Notes: a model not told the origin generated them from the letters alone. DNA of 64,000 nucleotides from Planctomycetota bacterium (GCA_021413705.1 JAIOPX010000016.1:1-64000), one strand, 5' to 3'; counted from the stretch's first letter, positions 1-10,453 are shown. A program made the numbers and translations.

Positions 1-623
1 CAGGGTTAGTTTTAGAGAGAATGAAAAAATTGTGAACAGAAGGGCGTGAAGGAGCGCGGAGTTCGCCAAATTGCCAGACTCCGCGCCTCTCTGCGGCCTC
101 CTGTTCAAAAATCTTCTTCTGTTGCAATGAATGGGAATGAAGAGCAAAGAGCGTGAATGGCAGTGTGACCAGACCGTGGACAAAAGTGTGGACAAGAATT
201 GCAAGTTCTTGGCAGGGTAGGTTTTAGAGCGAATGAAAAAATTTGCGCGAAACTTGTGAACACGATAGCGCATTAACACCCGGCTGTCGGAGCGCTGAGG
301 CTCAGGCGGGTGGTCGAAAAATAGAGTTCTTTGGCAATTTACAATCTCGCATCAACCATCGTTGATCCCGGTGGCCGATGCACCACAGCAACCCCAAAGG
401 GGACAGTCCCCACGCCTGCTCCCTGGATAGCAGGCGTCGCCGCAAATTCACGGATCAGTCTGATTCGCCATCCAGCACGAACCGCGCGACTCAGGTCACG
501 CCCGGCAGGCGAGACCTACTTTTCCGCACAATCGGCACCATCCCACCTTGCCGGCGGCGTCATGATCCGCTGGCTCCCTGCGCCGCCCCATGACCTATTC
601 TTTTCCGTAAGGCCAGCGGGCGG

Positions 624-2000
624 GTGATGCGCCCCGGCTGCAGGAATGGAAACGGCACGGCACGAGGCACAGTCATGGCGAAGAGTCCCACGCTGACGCT
701 GCGAAACGGCGAAGGCACCAGCGATTCCGATTTTGAAACGATCAAGCGGCGGATCCACACCAAGCTCGTCGATAAGCTCGACTTGTCGCGGGTTGGCGAT
801 CTGGAAGGGGACACGCTGCGCCGTGAAATCCGGCTGGTCGTCGAGCATCTTTGCGATAGCGAAGACGCCCTGCTCAACCGCAACGAGCGGGAGCGGTTGA
901 TCGACGAAGTGCTGGATGAGACATTCGGCCTCGGTCCGCTGGAGATGCTGCTGAAGGACTCGACGATCAGCGACATCATGATCAATGGGCCGAAGAATGT
1001 CTATATCGAACGCCGCGGCATGATCGAAAAGACGCCGGTCGTTTTTCGCGACAACAACCACCTGATGCAGATCATCGATCGCATCGTGTCGAAGGTGGGC
1101 CGCCGTGTGGACGAAACGTGCCCGATGGTCGATGCCCGGCTGCCGGACGGATCTCGTGTGAACGCGATCATTCCGCCGCTGGCGTTGGACGGGGCCGCGG
1201 TGTCCATTCGCCGCTTCGGCGCCAATCCGCTGAAGCTGGAGGATCTGCTCAATTTCAAAGCCTTCACGCCTGAGATGGTGATGCTGCTGGAGGGAGCTAT
1301 CAAAGCCCGGCTGAACGTCGTCATCTCCGGCGGCACGGGTTCCGGCAAAACCACGCTGCTCAACACGCTCTCGAGCTTCATCTCGAATCACGATCGCATC
1401 GTGACCATCGAAGACGCGGCCGAAGTTCAGTTGCAGCAGGACCACGTGGTGCGGCTGGAAACGCGTCCGCCGAATATCGAAGGGAAGGGGCAGATCACCG
1501 CCACCGACCTGGTCCGCAACGCCCTGCGTATGCGGCCCGAACGGATCATCATCGGCGAATGCCGCGGACCCGAAACGCTCGACATGCTCCAAGCCATGAA
1601 CACCGGCCACGAAGGATCGATGACCACGCTGCACGCCAACACACCGCGCGATGCCATCGCCCGTATGGAAACGATGATTATGATGGCCGGCTTCGACCTG
1701 CCGCTGAAGGCCATGCGGCAACAGATTGCCAGCGCCGTGGACTTGATCGTCCAAGCCAGCCGCTTACAGGGTGGCATCCGACGCATCACGCATATCACAG
1801 AAATCTGCGGCATGGAGCAGGACACCATTGTGATGCAGGACTTATACACCTACCAGCAGACCGGCATCGACGAAAACAGCCGCGCGCGGGGCCGCTTTAT
1901 CGCTACCGGCATTCGGCCCACGTTCATGGAACGGCTGGAACAGGCAGGCGTCCGGCTGCCGGCCAGCGCCTTCCGCGAACGCGTGATGCTGGAGGACTGA
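624..2000 (+). CDS. cpaF: CpaF/TadA-family type II/IV secretion ATPase (Tad pilus)
   Basis: Walker A '[14 protein letters not shown]', Asp/His boxes, '[43 protein letters not shown]'; followed by tadB and tadC. True start may be internal (about 675). Confidence 0.96.
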   Translation: MMRPGCRNGNGTARGTVMAKSPTLTLRNGEGTSDSDFETIKRRIHTKLVDKLDLSRVGDLEGDTLRREIRLVVEHLCDSEDALLNRNERERLIDEVLDETFGLGPLEMLLKDSTISDIMINGPKNVYIERRGMIEKTPVVFRDNNHLMQIIDRIVSKVGRRVDETCPMVDARLPDGSRVNAIIPPLALDGAAVSIRRFGANPLKLEDLLNFKAFTPEMVMLLEGAIKARLNVVISGGTGSGKTTLLNTLSSFISNHDRIVTIEDAAEVQLQQDHVVRLETRPPNIEGKGQITATDLVRNALRMRPERIIIGECRGPETLDMLQAMNTGHEGSMTTLHANTPRDAIARMETMIMMAGFDLPLKAMRQQIASAVDLIVQASRLQGGIRRITHITEICGMEQDTIVMQDLYTYQQTGIDENSRARGRFIATGIRPTFMERLEQAGVRLPASAFRERVMLED

Positions 2001-2007
2001 GAACACC

Positions 2008-2973
2008 ATGAGTACCCTGCTGATTTGCATTGCCGCCTTCGTGGGTGTCGCCGCACTGGTCGGCGGCGTCGCCTTGTTCATGCGAGGCGACACCGACAGC
2101 CAGCTTGAGGGCCGCCTCGATCAGATGACCGGTCGCGCCAAGTCGGCCACCGCGGATTCCATGCTCACACACGGCAGTCTGCTGGAATCGCTCAGCGCCA
2201 GCCAAGGATTTTTTGCGGACCTCCTGGGCCGCTTCAGCCGGATTAGCGTGCTCTTTGAGCAAGCCGATACTACGCTTACGCCATCGCGGTTCTTCATGAT
2301 CTCCGGCGGGTTGGCCTTGGCGGGAACCGCGGTTGTGGCCATCGCCGGACTCCATCCGGCTTTGCTGCCGCTGGTGGCGATCACCGGCGGCATGATGCCG
2401 TTGGGATGGCTGATGTTTCGCCGTCGCAGGCGGTTCCGCAAGTTTGCCGCTCAGTTGCCCGATGGGCTGGAATTGGTCGCCCGAGCGCTACGCGCCGGAC
2501 ACAGCCTGGCCGCCGGGTTCCACTTGGTCGGCGAGGAAATGGCCGATCCGATGGGAAAAGAGTTCAATCGAGTGTTCGAAGAGCAGAACTTAGGCGTGAC
2601 GATGGAAGACGCGCTGAATTCCCTCACCGAGCGTATCCCCAATTTGGATCTGAAGTTCTTCGCCACGGCTGTGGTTCTGCAGCGGCAGACCGGCGGCGAC
2701 TTGGCGGAGATCCTCGACAAAATTGGATATTTGATTCGCGAGCGGTTCAAGATTTGGGGACAGGTGCAGGCGCTGACGGGCGAAGGACGCCTTTCCGGCA
2801 TCGTGCTGCTGGCCTTGCCTCCCGCATTGTTCATGGCCGTGTATCGTCTCAATCCCGACTACGTGACCGTGCTCTTCACCGATCCCATGGGGCGCCAGAT
2901 GTTGTTGGTGGCGGCGGTGCTGCAAGTTGTCGGCGCGCTGGTTATCCGTAAGATCGTCAATATTCGAGTCTAG
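2008..2973 (+). CDS. tadB: TadB-like type II secretion system F family membrane protein
   Basis: T2SSF pattern 'QLPDGLELVARALRAGHSLAAGFHLVGEEMADPMGKEFNRVFEEQNLGVTMEDAL'; hydrophobic segments; position after cpaF. Confidence 0.93.
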   Translation: MSTLLICIAAFVGVAALVGGVALFMRGDTDSQLEGRLDQMTGRAKSATADSMLTHGSLLESLSASQGFFADLLGRFSRISVLFEQADTTLTPSRFFMISGGLALAGTAVVAIAGLHPALLPLVAITGGMMPLGWLMFRRRRRFRKFAAQLPDGLELVARALRAGHSLAAGFHLVGEEMADPMGKEFNRVFEEQNLGVTMEDALNSLTERIPNLDLKFFATAVVLQRQTGGDLAEILDKIGYLIRERFKIWGQVQALTGEGRLSGIVLLALPPALFMAVYRLNPDYVTVLFTDPMGRQMLLVAAVLQVVGALVIRKIVNIRV

Positions 2974-2975
2974 AC

Positions 2976-3962
2976 ATGTTACTGTTGGCCCAACTATTCG
3001 ATTCCCAGATGTTGGTGACGCTGGCCATCTTCGGCATGTTTGCCGCGGGCGCCTGGTGGCTGTTGGAATTAATGGCCGCCGCCAAACCCAAGGCGGAACA
3101 GCGGCTGGAAGAGATCAAACACCCCACGCGCAAGCGCCGCAAATCGCTGACCGACGGGGGCAAGGAAAGTAGCGCCGTAGCCAAGGTGCTGGAAAAAGCC
3201 AGCCCGACGTTTGCCAAGCCGCTGCGCCCCACCAGCGAATTGGAAGCCAGCAAGCTGAAACAGAAACTCTCCGCCGCCGGGTTCCGGGGCGAGAGCGCCA
3301 CGAGCATCTACCTGGGTATGAAACTGGTGGGTCTGATCGTGGGCCTGGTGCTGGGTGGCGGCACGATGTTGATTGTCAAAGGAATGACTCAGGACGCGCT
3401 CATCAAAACCGGCCTGGTCGCCGGGCTGATGTTCTATCTCCCCAATGGCTTCGTTTGGTTCATGACCAAGCGGCGCAAAGACAACATCTTCTTTGCACTC
3501 CCAGACGCGCTCGATCTGTTGGTCGTTTGCGTCGAAGCCGGGCTTGGGCTGGATCAGGCCATGCGTAAAGTCACGGAAGAGATGAAAACGACCTACCGCG
3601 TCATTTCCGACGAGTTTGCCTTGTGCAACTTCCAATTGCAGATGGGACGCTCCCGGGCTGAGGTGCTGCACGAGCTTGGTGCGCGCACCGGCGTGGACGA
3701 TCTGCGAAGCCTGGCCTCGATTCTGATCCAAGCGGACAAGTTCGGTTCCAGTATCGCCCAAGCGCTGCGGGTGCAGAGCGATTCGATGCGCACCCGGCGG
3801 CGGCAATTGGCGGAGGAAAAAGCGGCCAAGACGGCGGTGAAGTTGATTTTCCCGCTGGTGTTGTTCATCTTCCCCGGCATTTTCGTGATCCTGGTGGGCC
3901 CCGCGGCCATCACGATGGTCCGCGAGATGTTCCCCGCCATGCAGGGGCATGCGCCGTCTTGA
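2976..3962 (+). CDS. tadC: TadC-like type II secretion system F family membrane protein
   Basis: 'ALPDALDLLVVCVEAGLGLDQAMRKVTEEM...FALCNFQLQMGRSRAEVLHELGARTGVDDLRSLASILIQADKFGSSIAQALRVQSDSMRTRRRQLAEEKAAKTAVKLIFPLVLFIFPGIFVILVGPA'. Confidence 0.93.
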   Translation: MLLLAQLFDSQMLVTLAIFGMFAAGAWWLLELMAAAKPKAEQRLEEIKHPTRKRRKSLTDGGKESSAVAKVLEKASPTFAKPLRPTSELEASKLKQKLSAAGFRGESATSIYLGMKLVGLIVGLVLGGGTMLIVKGMTQDALIKTGLVAGLMFYLPNGFVWFMTKRRKDNIFFALPDALDLLVVCVEAGLGLDQAMRKVTEEMKTTYRVISDEFALCNFQLQMGRSRAEVLHELGARTGVDDLRSLASILIQADKFGSSIAQALRVQSDSMRTRRRQLAEEKAAKTAVKLIFPLVLFIFPGIFVILVGPAAITMVREMFPAMQGHAPS

Positions 3963-4165
3963 CCTTGTCGATTACGGTGAACGGGCAAGACGTGCCGCCT
4001 GGAGGGGGCTAGCCAGCATTTCTCACAAGGGTTTTAACCACAGAGTCACAGAGTACACAGAGAAGTCAGAAGACTTAGGTTGTATTCGTTTTCTCTGTAC
4101 TGCAATCGTTCCAAATCTTCTCACGACGCGAAGATTTTTTGCTCTCACCGGAAGTTCTCGCTCCG

Positions 4166-4252
4166 GTCCCGGAGGGACCATTGATAATAGCCCGGCGATT
4201 TATCGCCGGGTACGCTGAAGTGCCGGGCTTTTATCGCGCGTCCCTCCGGGAC
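4166..4252. repeat. 87-bp palindromic element with perfect 13-bp terminal inverted repeats (REP/MITE-like)
   Basis: GTCCCGGAGGGAC (4166-4178) and GTCCCTCCGGGAC (4240-4252); internal hairpin CCCGGCGA-TTTA-TCGCCGGG. Confidence 0.7.
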
Positions 4253-4478
4253 GAAACTGTTTAAACTTACTTTGGTTGCGGCCTGACGGCCGCGCTGTGT
4301 CCTCTGTGCCGCTGTGGTGAAAAATGCCGCGTGCTAGCACCTTGCCCACAGTTCTTAGCCCCACTCCGGCGGAAGTCTTCCGGCTTCAGTGGCCGATAAG
4401 TCAATAGCGCCCCATACTTCCTCCCTGCGCTGCGCCCTAGTGCGTCCCACCTGCAAGCCAATTTTCGGAGATACCAGG

Positions 4479-5051
4479 ATGCGTTCCTTCCGCTGGTTCA
4501 CATACTCGGCCATCGCAATGGCGGCCGTATCGGCGATCTCCGCTACTTCCCACGCAGGTTGCCTGGACAAGTTTTTCGAGGATGTGGACAAGGGATATCA
4601 CCGCAATAAGTATTGGCCCGAGCCGTTCATCATGCAGGATCGGGCCTTCGTGGCGGCTCCCTTCGTGGTCATGACGCAAAAGGGTTGGGAAGAACAGAAT
4701 CTGCTCGGCGAAAACTACTTCAAAAAGGAAACGGGCGAGCTGAACGAATCGGGCCAGTTGAAGGTTCGCTGGATCATGACTCAGGCGCCACTGGGTTTCC
4801 GCACGGTTTACATCGAGCGCGCCAATTCGCCCCAGGGAACGGCCGACCGGATGGACGCCACGCGGCGGTTTGCCGATCGGATCGCCATCGGCGGCGAGGT
4901 GCCTGACGTGCGTGAATCGAATATGATGGTCAACGGCTGGCCGGCGGAATACAGCGACATGATTATCACCAAGTTCCAGCAATCGACTCCCGATCCACGG
5001 CTCCCCCCGGATCCGGACGCGGGTGCCACGAGCGGCGGAACGACCCAGTGA
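4479..5051 (+). CDS. Hypothetical secreted protein
   Basis: ORF 4389-5051; ATG at 4479 gives a signal peptide (MRSFRWFTYSAIAMAAVSAISATSHAG) with upstream CGGAG. Confidence 0.75.
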   Translation: MRSFRWFTYSAIAMAAVSAISATSHAGCLDKFFEDVDKGYHRNKYWPEPFIMQDRAFVAAPFVVMTQKGWEEQNLLGENYFKKETGELNESGQLKVRWIMTQAPLGFRTVYIERANSPQGTADRMDATRRFADRIAIGGEVPDVRESNMMVNGWPAEYSDMIITKFQQSTPDPRLPPDPDAGATSGGTTQ

Positions 5052-5315
5052 CGTTACGCAGTAGTGAACTTAGGGGCGAGGGGCGAGAGATGAGGGTGAG
5101 GGTTAGTGCTAGCGTAGCCTACTGGTGACTAATCACTCACCAGTCAGCCGCGCTCGGCCGATCAGTAACTAATGAGGACTGGCCGGATCGCACCGCACCC
5201 GCGGGGCAACCGGTCGCCGCGCACGAGGCAACTGGCATGGATGCCGGACGCCTTAACGGCCGGAATGGATTTCGGTTCGCGCACACAAATTGCCGCATCG
5301 GCCAGGGAGGTTGCC

Positions 5316-6455
5316 ATGCCAGTTGCCTATCGCGTTGGCGTTGCGCTGTTAGGAGCGTCCATCGTTGCCGGTTGTGCTTCGCAAAAGAGCGTGACTCAAT
5401 CCGGAGCGCCCCAGCCCTCCACAGCGGGTTCCGCCGCCGTCATGCCGGCTCCTGGCGCCGGGGGAACTCCCGCCAGCCAGGGTATGGTGAAGGGCGCGAT
5501 GGCGGCCACTACGGGCGCGGTCGGCGGTGTGGCCACTGCCGTCAAGACTGGCGCCGGCAAGATGGTTTCCTGGGTGACCCCCGATGCAAAGCCCACACCC
5601 GCTCCCGATGCCACGTCGCTGGCCAGTGGCACGGGCAAGCCTTCGGCCAATCTGCACGTTGCCATGGCGGAGATGCAGGAAAAGTCCGGCAATGTTGAGC
5701 AGGCGAAGAAGCACTTTGAATCCGCGCTGAAAGAGAACCCCAAGAACGCCGACGCGCTGTTGGGAATGGCCCACCTCCTCGATCGCCAGGGGAAGCTGAA
5801 AGAGGCCGGTGAGAAATATCAATTGGCGGCCAAGTATCATCCGCGCGACGCCCGCGTCTGGAACGATCTGGGTCTGTGCTATGCCCGGCAGAAGAAGCTG
5901 AAGGAATCGGTCGCCGCGCTGAACAAAGCGATCGAACTGGAGCCTCAGAAGCAATTGTTCCGCAACAACGTCGCTACGGTGCTGACGGAGATGGGGCGCA
6001 CGGAAGAGGCGCTGACGCACCTGACGGCCGCCCACGGGCCGGCCGTGGCCCACTACAATCTTGGCTACCTGCTCTATCAAAAGGGAAACAAGCCAGCGGC
6101 CGCGGAGCATTTTGCTCAAGCCGCCACGGTCGATCCCAGCTTCACGGCCGCTCGCGACATGGCCAATCAGATGTCTGGCGGCGGAGCAGCGCCTGTGCAA
6201 ACTCAAGTTGCGGCGCAGGAGACGGGGGACGTTCGTCAATCCGCGATCTCCAGCCAGCGGGCCCCCGCCAACACGGGATATGAGCCCTACTATCGCAACC
6301 AGCTGCGACAGCAGGGAGGCGAGCCAGCCGTGATCGCCGGAGCCGGATACAACGGAGCGGCATCACCGGACTTTACCGAAGCCCGGATTGCCACATCTCC
6401 CCGTCCGTTGCCGGCGGTGGAGTCGAATGAAGGTCCGCCGGCAATCCGGCAGTAA
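5316..6455 (+). CDS. TPR-repeat lipoprotein (TadD-like)
   Basis: Start at 5316 preceded by GGGAGG; lipobox 'GASIVAGCAS'; TPRs 'AKKHFESALKENPKNADALLGMAHLLDRQGKLKEA'; downstream of tad genes. Confidence 0.82.
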   Translation: MPVAYRVGVALLGASIVAGCASQKSVTQSGAPQPSTAGSAAVMPAPGAGGTPASQGMVKGAMAATTGAVGGVATAVKTGAGKMVSWVTPDAKPTPAPDATSLASGTGKPSANLHVAMAEMQEKSGNVEQAKKHFESALKENPKNADALLGMAHLLDRQGKLKEAGEKYQLAAKYHPRDARVWNDLGLCYARQKKLKESVAALNKAIELEPQKQLFRNNVATVLTEMGRTEEALTHLTAAHGPAVAHYNLGYLLYQKGNKPAAAEHFAQAATVDPSFTAARDMANQMSGGGAAPVQTQVAAQETGDVRQSAISSQRAPANTGYEPYYRNQLRQQGGEPAVIAGAGYNGAASPDFTEARIATSPRPLPAVESNEGPPAIRQ

Positions 6456-6488
6456 AGCGGCAGTCTGAAGCCTGGAAATTCACCAGCG

Positions 6489-7343
6489 CTAGCTTTTCGG
6501 GGCCTGCTCTTTGTACTTATCCAACATCCGGCCCGGCGAGCCCATGATGTTGTAACCGGAGTCTACGTGCAGCAGCTCGCCCGTGATTCCGTCGGACATG
6601 CTGGAGAGCAAGAATGCGCCGGCGCGGCCGACTTCTTCGTGCGTGACGTTGCGTCCCAGTGGAGCTATGTTTTCGTACAACTCCAGCATCTCTTCCACGC
6701 CAGCGGCCCGGCCGGCCAGCGTGCGCACCGGACCTGCGCTGACGGCATTGACGCGGATGCCCCGGGGACCGAGGTCATAAGCCAGGTATTTCACGCACGC
6801 ATCGAGCGCGGCTTTGCAAATGCCCATCACGTTGTAGCCCGGGACAGCTTTTTCGCCACCAAAGTAGGTGAGTGTCAAAACGGCTGCCCGATCGGAGAGA
6901 ACTTCTTGGGCCGCATTGCAGCAGGCGATCAGGCTATAGGCGCTGATTTCCATGGCCATCTTGAAACCGTCGCGACTGGTGCGGATGGTGTCGTTCTTCA
7001 AGTCCTCCAGACTGGCGAAGGCGATCGAGTGGAGCAGAAAGTCGATCTGGCCGAACTCCTCCTTTGCCCTGGCCATGACGGCGCGGATGTCTTCATCCTT
7101 CGACACGTCCATGGGGACGAGGAACTTGGCATTGGGCTGGGTGTCGGTGAGCTGCGACACGCGGCGGCGATTGCGCTGCCGTTCGTCGTCCGCCCGGTCG
7201 GGCAGATGGGTGAAACCGCATTGGCCCCCACCGGCGAGGATTTCCTGTGCGATCGCCCAGGCGATGGAGTGGTCGTTGGCCACGCCCAGAATCAAGCCCT
7301 TCTTCCCTTCGAACATACCCATGGAAAACTCCGTAGTGAACAC
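6489..7343 (-). CDS. fabI: Enoyl-[acyl-carrier-protein] reductase (NADH), FabI
   Basis: 'MFEGKKGLILGVANDHSIAWAIAQEI', 'SAYSLIACCNAA', 'YNVMGICKAALDACVKYLAYDLGPRGIRVNAVSAGPVRTLAGR'; likely start at internal M about 7319. Confidence 0.97.
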   Translation of the reverse strand: MFTTEFSMGMFEGKKGLILGVANDHSIAWAIAQEILAGGGQCGFTHLPDRADDERQRNRRRVSQLTDTQPNAKFLVPMDVSKDEDIRAVMARAKEEFGQIDFLLHSIAFASLEDLKNDTIRTSRDGFKMAMEISAYSLIACCNAAQEVLSDRAAVLTLTYFGGEKAVPGYNVMGICKAALDACVKYLAYDLGPRGIRVNAVSAGPVRTLAGRAAGVEEMLELYENIAPLGRNVTHEEVGRAGAFLLSSMSDGITGELLHVDSGYNIMGSPGRMLDKYKEQAPKS

Positions 7344-7433
7344 GTAGGTCAGGCTATTGCCTGACGAAGACGATGCTATGGTCTGGCGAAGTACGTTTTG
7401 CGCCGAGCCACGCCAGGCAATAGCCTGACCTAC
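7344..7433. repeat. 90-bp inverted-repeat element upstream of fabI
   Basis: Perfect 20-bp arms GTAGGTCAGGCTATTGCCTG (7344-7363) and CAGGCAATAGCCTGACCTAC (7414-7433). Confidence 0.85.
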
Positions 7434-7548
7434 AAACTGAACAACGAGCAGAATACCCGTTTAGCAGCGTTGTCTCAAGGCGATAAGAGGCCGTCAAAAT
7501 ATGGCCTACCAATGTTCTCGGCGCTCGTATTTCGCCACTTGCGGTCAA

Positions 7549-8757
7549 TTACGACCCGAAAGCCCGCACCATCGCCACATAGGCCCGGTGCCAGCGGCTG
7601 CTGGTTCGGCCGCAGAGGAAGGCGGCCAGGAAGGTCAACAATACCATTGCGGCGCACCACAGCGGGGTCAATCGGCGAACGGCGTCGAGTCCCAGCATCA
7701 TCTCCTCTTCGCGCGGCGTCATCAGGCTGACGGCGAACACAAAGCCATACGCGGCCGCTACTGCGCCGTAGATCAGCATCAAGATCCACACCGTACTCCA
7801 ATCCGGGAGCGAAACCATCCACACGATATAGACCAATTGCAAAAGGCAAAGCACCAGCACGGCCTGAGCCCAGGCCGGCGCGCCCGAAAGAGTCAAGTAA
7901 GGAGCGCCGGGAACGATTGCGTGTGCAGCGGCTGGGATGATCTCGATGAGCGTGATGATTAACAGCGCCAAACCCAGCCAATAGACGGAAGCCAATTTGT
8001 AGCGATCGGGCCGGTAGCCGCGCACAGGCGGTGGGGGCGAAGGCGCAGGTTTCGCCTCGTCCACGGGGGGTGAAATTGCGGCGGGCCTCGCTTCCTGCAT
8101 CTTGGGAGGCTGAGGTGCAAGTGTCGGATCCGCGCGTTTCGGCTCTGTGGTTGCGGCGACGGGAGGAGGGCTCGGCGGCATTGGCGTAACGGGAGGTGGA
8201 GTCGGCTTGGCCGTTTCCAATGCGGGAGGCGCGGCCTCTTTCGGCAAGGGCTTGGGAGCCGGCGGAAGGGGCGGCGGCGGAACTGTGGTGGACGGCGTCT
8301 GTTGCTCCGCGGGAAGCGGCGGGGGGGCTGCTGCAGAACTTCTCACCGAACCCCCAGGCAACGGCGGTGCTTTAGACGGTGAGGTCTTAATAGCAGCCGC
8401 TTCAACTGGGGGCGGTTTGCGGAGGGGTGGAGGAGTCGCGGCCACCCGCTCGCTACGGGAGATTGGGGGCGCTTCGGCCGTCTGCTTGGGGAGAGTGGAG
8501 GAGGGAGCCAGCGGGGGCCTTTTAACGAGAGGGCGCGGGCCCGGCTCCGCTGCTAGGGGAATATCGTCCTCTTTCCCTGCGGCAACCGCGGGCGCTGCAG
8601 GCAGAGGCACCTCACCCTGAGGCACGACATCCGGGGACACCTCGGCCTGAGGCACCAGCACTTCCGCACCACAGGCAGGGCAGACGGTCTTGGTCCCCGC
8701 CTTATCAGGGCGGGCTTTGAGCCTATGGCCGGCAGGGCAGGTGAATTTGATCCGCAT
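7549..8757 (-). CDS. Proline-rich membrane protein with N-terminal zinc ribbon
   Basis: Start at 8757 'MRIKFTCPAGHRLKARPDKAGTKTVCPACGAEVLVP'; long Pro/Ala linker; 4 C-terminal hydrophobic segments. Confidence 0.8.
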   Translation of the reverse strand: MRIKFTCPAGHRLKARPDKAGTKTVCPACGAEVLVPQAEVSPDVVPQGEVPLPAAPAVAAGKEDDIPLAAEPGPRPLVKRPPLAPSSTLPKQTAEAPPISRSERVAATPPPLRKPPPVEAAAIKTSPSKAPPLPGGSVRSSAAAPPPLPAEQQTPSTTVPPPPLPPAPKPLPKEAAPPALETAKPTPPPVTPMPPSPPPVAATTEPKRADPTLAPQPPKMQEARPAAISPPVDEAKPAPSPPPPVRGYRPDRYKLASVYWLGLALLIITLIEIIPAAAHAIVPGAPYLTLSGAPAWAQAVLVLCLLQLVYIVWMVSLPDWSTVWILMLIYGAVAAAYGFVFAVSLMTPREEEMMLGLDAVRRLTPLWCAAMVLLTFLAAFLCGRTSSRWHRAYVAMVRAFGS

Positions 8758-8933
8758 GAAACCCCGCTTCTGGCCCCGTCGCCCCGCATTGTCAGCATAG
8801 AAGGACCAGGGCGAGAGTTCCACCCTGCCCTGTGGCGTCCAGCCGTCTGTCGAACTCGCCAGCTTTGATTATGCCCGCCAGCTTTGATTATGATGGAGTC
8901 ATGCTCTTTTTCGATCCCCAGGACCAGTAAATC

Positions 8934-10397
8934 ATGTCCAATTCATTCCGTTGTCTCCGCGCCGGGGCGTTCGGTCTGCTGCTGCTTGCCACCATCTCCG
9001 CCTGGCCGGATCTTGCCAGCGGTCAATGGAGCGATGCCCGGCTGATTCCGGAATCGACCGCCCGGCGTCATGGTCTGGTGCGCTCTTGGTGGCGTCAAGC
9101 GCCAGTCGATACCACGCAGGACGAGATTGAAAACCTTACGCTGCAAGGCGACACCCTCTACTTGCAGACCAAGCGCGGAACCATCAGCGCGCTCGATTCC
9201 GAAAATGGTCATGTGCGTTGGACGCGGCAGATCGGCTCGCCCGACCTGGTGACCACCGCTGTTGGAGCCAACGACAAATATGCCGCCGTGGCCAACGGAA
9301 CGAAACTCTACGTGTTGGCACACGACGACGGCAAGATTGTGTTTGAGAAGATGCTGCGCTTTGTGCCCGGGGCTGGGCCTGCGCTGAGCGGCACGCATGT
9401 GTTCACGCCTACGACCAACGGGTCGATCGAATCGTACGACGTGGTCGATCACAAACAGCCGCCGCAGATTTACAATTCGACGGGCCGCGCTATGAACCAG
9501 CCCTTCTCGTCTGGCCCCACCTTGGCCTGGACCACGGACAAGGGCCTGTTCTACGTCGCGCAAACCGACCCGCTCTCCCCCCGGTTTCGCGTCGAGACGA
9601 ACGAGCCGATCCTGGTCGGTCCCGGCTATCAGCCTCCCTATCTGTTCGTCGGCTCGATTGACGGGCATGTACTGAAGGTGCATGAAATGACGGGCAACAT
9701 CGCTTGGAAAGTGGCCGTCGGCGAACCGGTCGATTCGCGTCCTTCAGCGCTGGGAGATCGGCTCTATGTCAGCTCCAAACGGGGCGGATTGCGGTGCGTC
9801 CTGGCGGAGTCGAAGGTCGAAGCGCCTAAGCCGGGTGAAGAGAACGACGCACCTCGGGAAGGATCGGTGCTGTGGCAGGCCCCTTCGGCAGGCCGGCTGT
9901 TGGCAGGGAGCGAGAAACGGCTCTATTGCCTCGACGATCTGGGTCGGATGACCATTCTGCGCCGCGCCGATGGGGGCTATCTCGACACCATGCTCCTGCC
10001 GGGTGAGCAGCTTGCCATCCACAACGACGTGACAGATCGCATCTACATCGGCACGCGCTCCGGCACGATCCAGTGCCTTCACGAAGCGGGAATCGACAAG
10101 CCGCTGAAGCATCGGCGCGATTCGTCCGTGAAAGCCGCCGTTAAGGAAGCCAAGCAGAAAGCACTGGAGCCGGAGCCCAAGGAGAAGGAAAAAGCCAAAG
10201 ACGGTGATTTTGGCGACGACCTGTTTGGCGGCGGAGAAAAGAAAGCTCCTGCAGGGGACGGAGCCGGAAAGGCAGCTCCTAAGAAAGAAGCCCCCGCTGA
10301 GGAGGACGCTTTCGGTGGCGAGGATAAACCAGCACCGGAGAAGAAAGGTCCCGCCAAGCAAGAGAAGGCCGCGGAAGTGGACGCCTTCGGCAATTAG
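8934..10397 (+). CDS. PQQ-like beta-propeller repeat protein, secreted
   Basis: Signal peptide; 'TLYLQTKRGTISALDSENGHVRWTRQI', 'SIDGHVLKVHEMTGNIAWKVAVGEPVDSRP'; charged C-terminal tail. Confidence 0.85.
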   Translation: MSNSFRCLRAGAFGLLLLATISAWPDLASGQWSDARLIPESTARRHGLVRSWWRQAPVDTTQDEIENLTLQGDTLYLQTKRGTISALDSENGHVRWTRQIGSPDLVTTAVGANDKYAAVANGTKLYVLAHDDGKIVFEKMLRFVPGAGPALSGTHVFTPTTNGSIESYDVVDHKQPPQIYNSTGRAMNQPFSSGPTLAWTTDKGLFYVAQTDPLSPRFRVETNEPILVGPGYQPPYLFVGSIDGHVLKVHEMTGNIAWKVAVGEPVDSRPSALGDRLYVSSKRGGLRCVLAESKVEAPKPGEENDAPREGSVLWQAPSAGRLLAGSEKRLYCLDDLGRMTILRRADGGYLDTMLLPGEQLAIHNDVTDRIYIGTRSGTIQCLHEAGIDKPLKHRRDSSVKAAVKEAKQKALEPEPKEKEKAKDGDFGDDLFGGGEKKAPAGDGAGKAAPKKEAPAEEDAFGGEDKPAPEKKGPAKQEKAAEVDAFGN

Positions 10398-10453
10398 TGC
10401 TTGTCCATGCGGCCCATTGCCTTGCGGCCCGCGCGCCGGCACAATCGGGCGCT

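Noticed and set aside
331-627. 98-aa ORF upstream of cpaF
   Set aside because: Overlapping alternative frames and no plausible protein features
516-1754. 412-aa minus-strand ORF opposite cpaF
   Set aside because: Arg/His-rich translation typical of antisense frames in GC-rich genes; cpaF on the plus strand is unambiguous
3069-3950. 293-aa minus-strand ORF opposite tadC
   Set aside because: Antisense shadow of a well-supported gene
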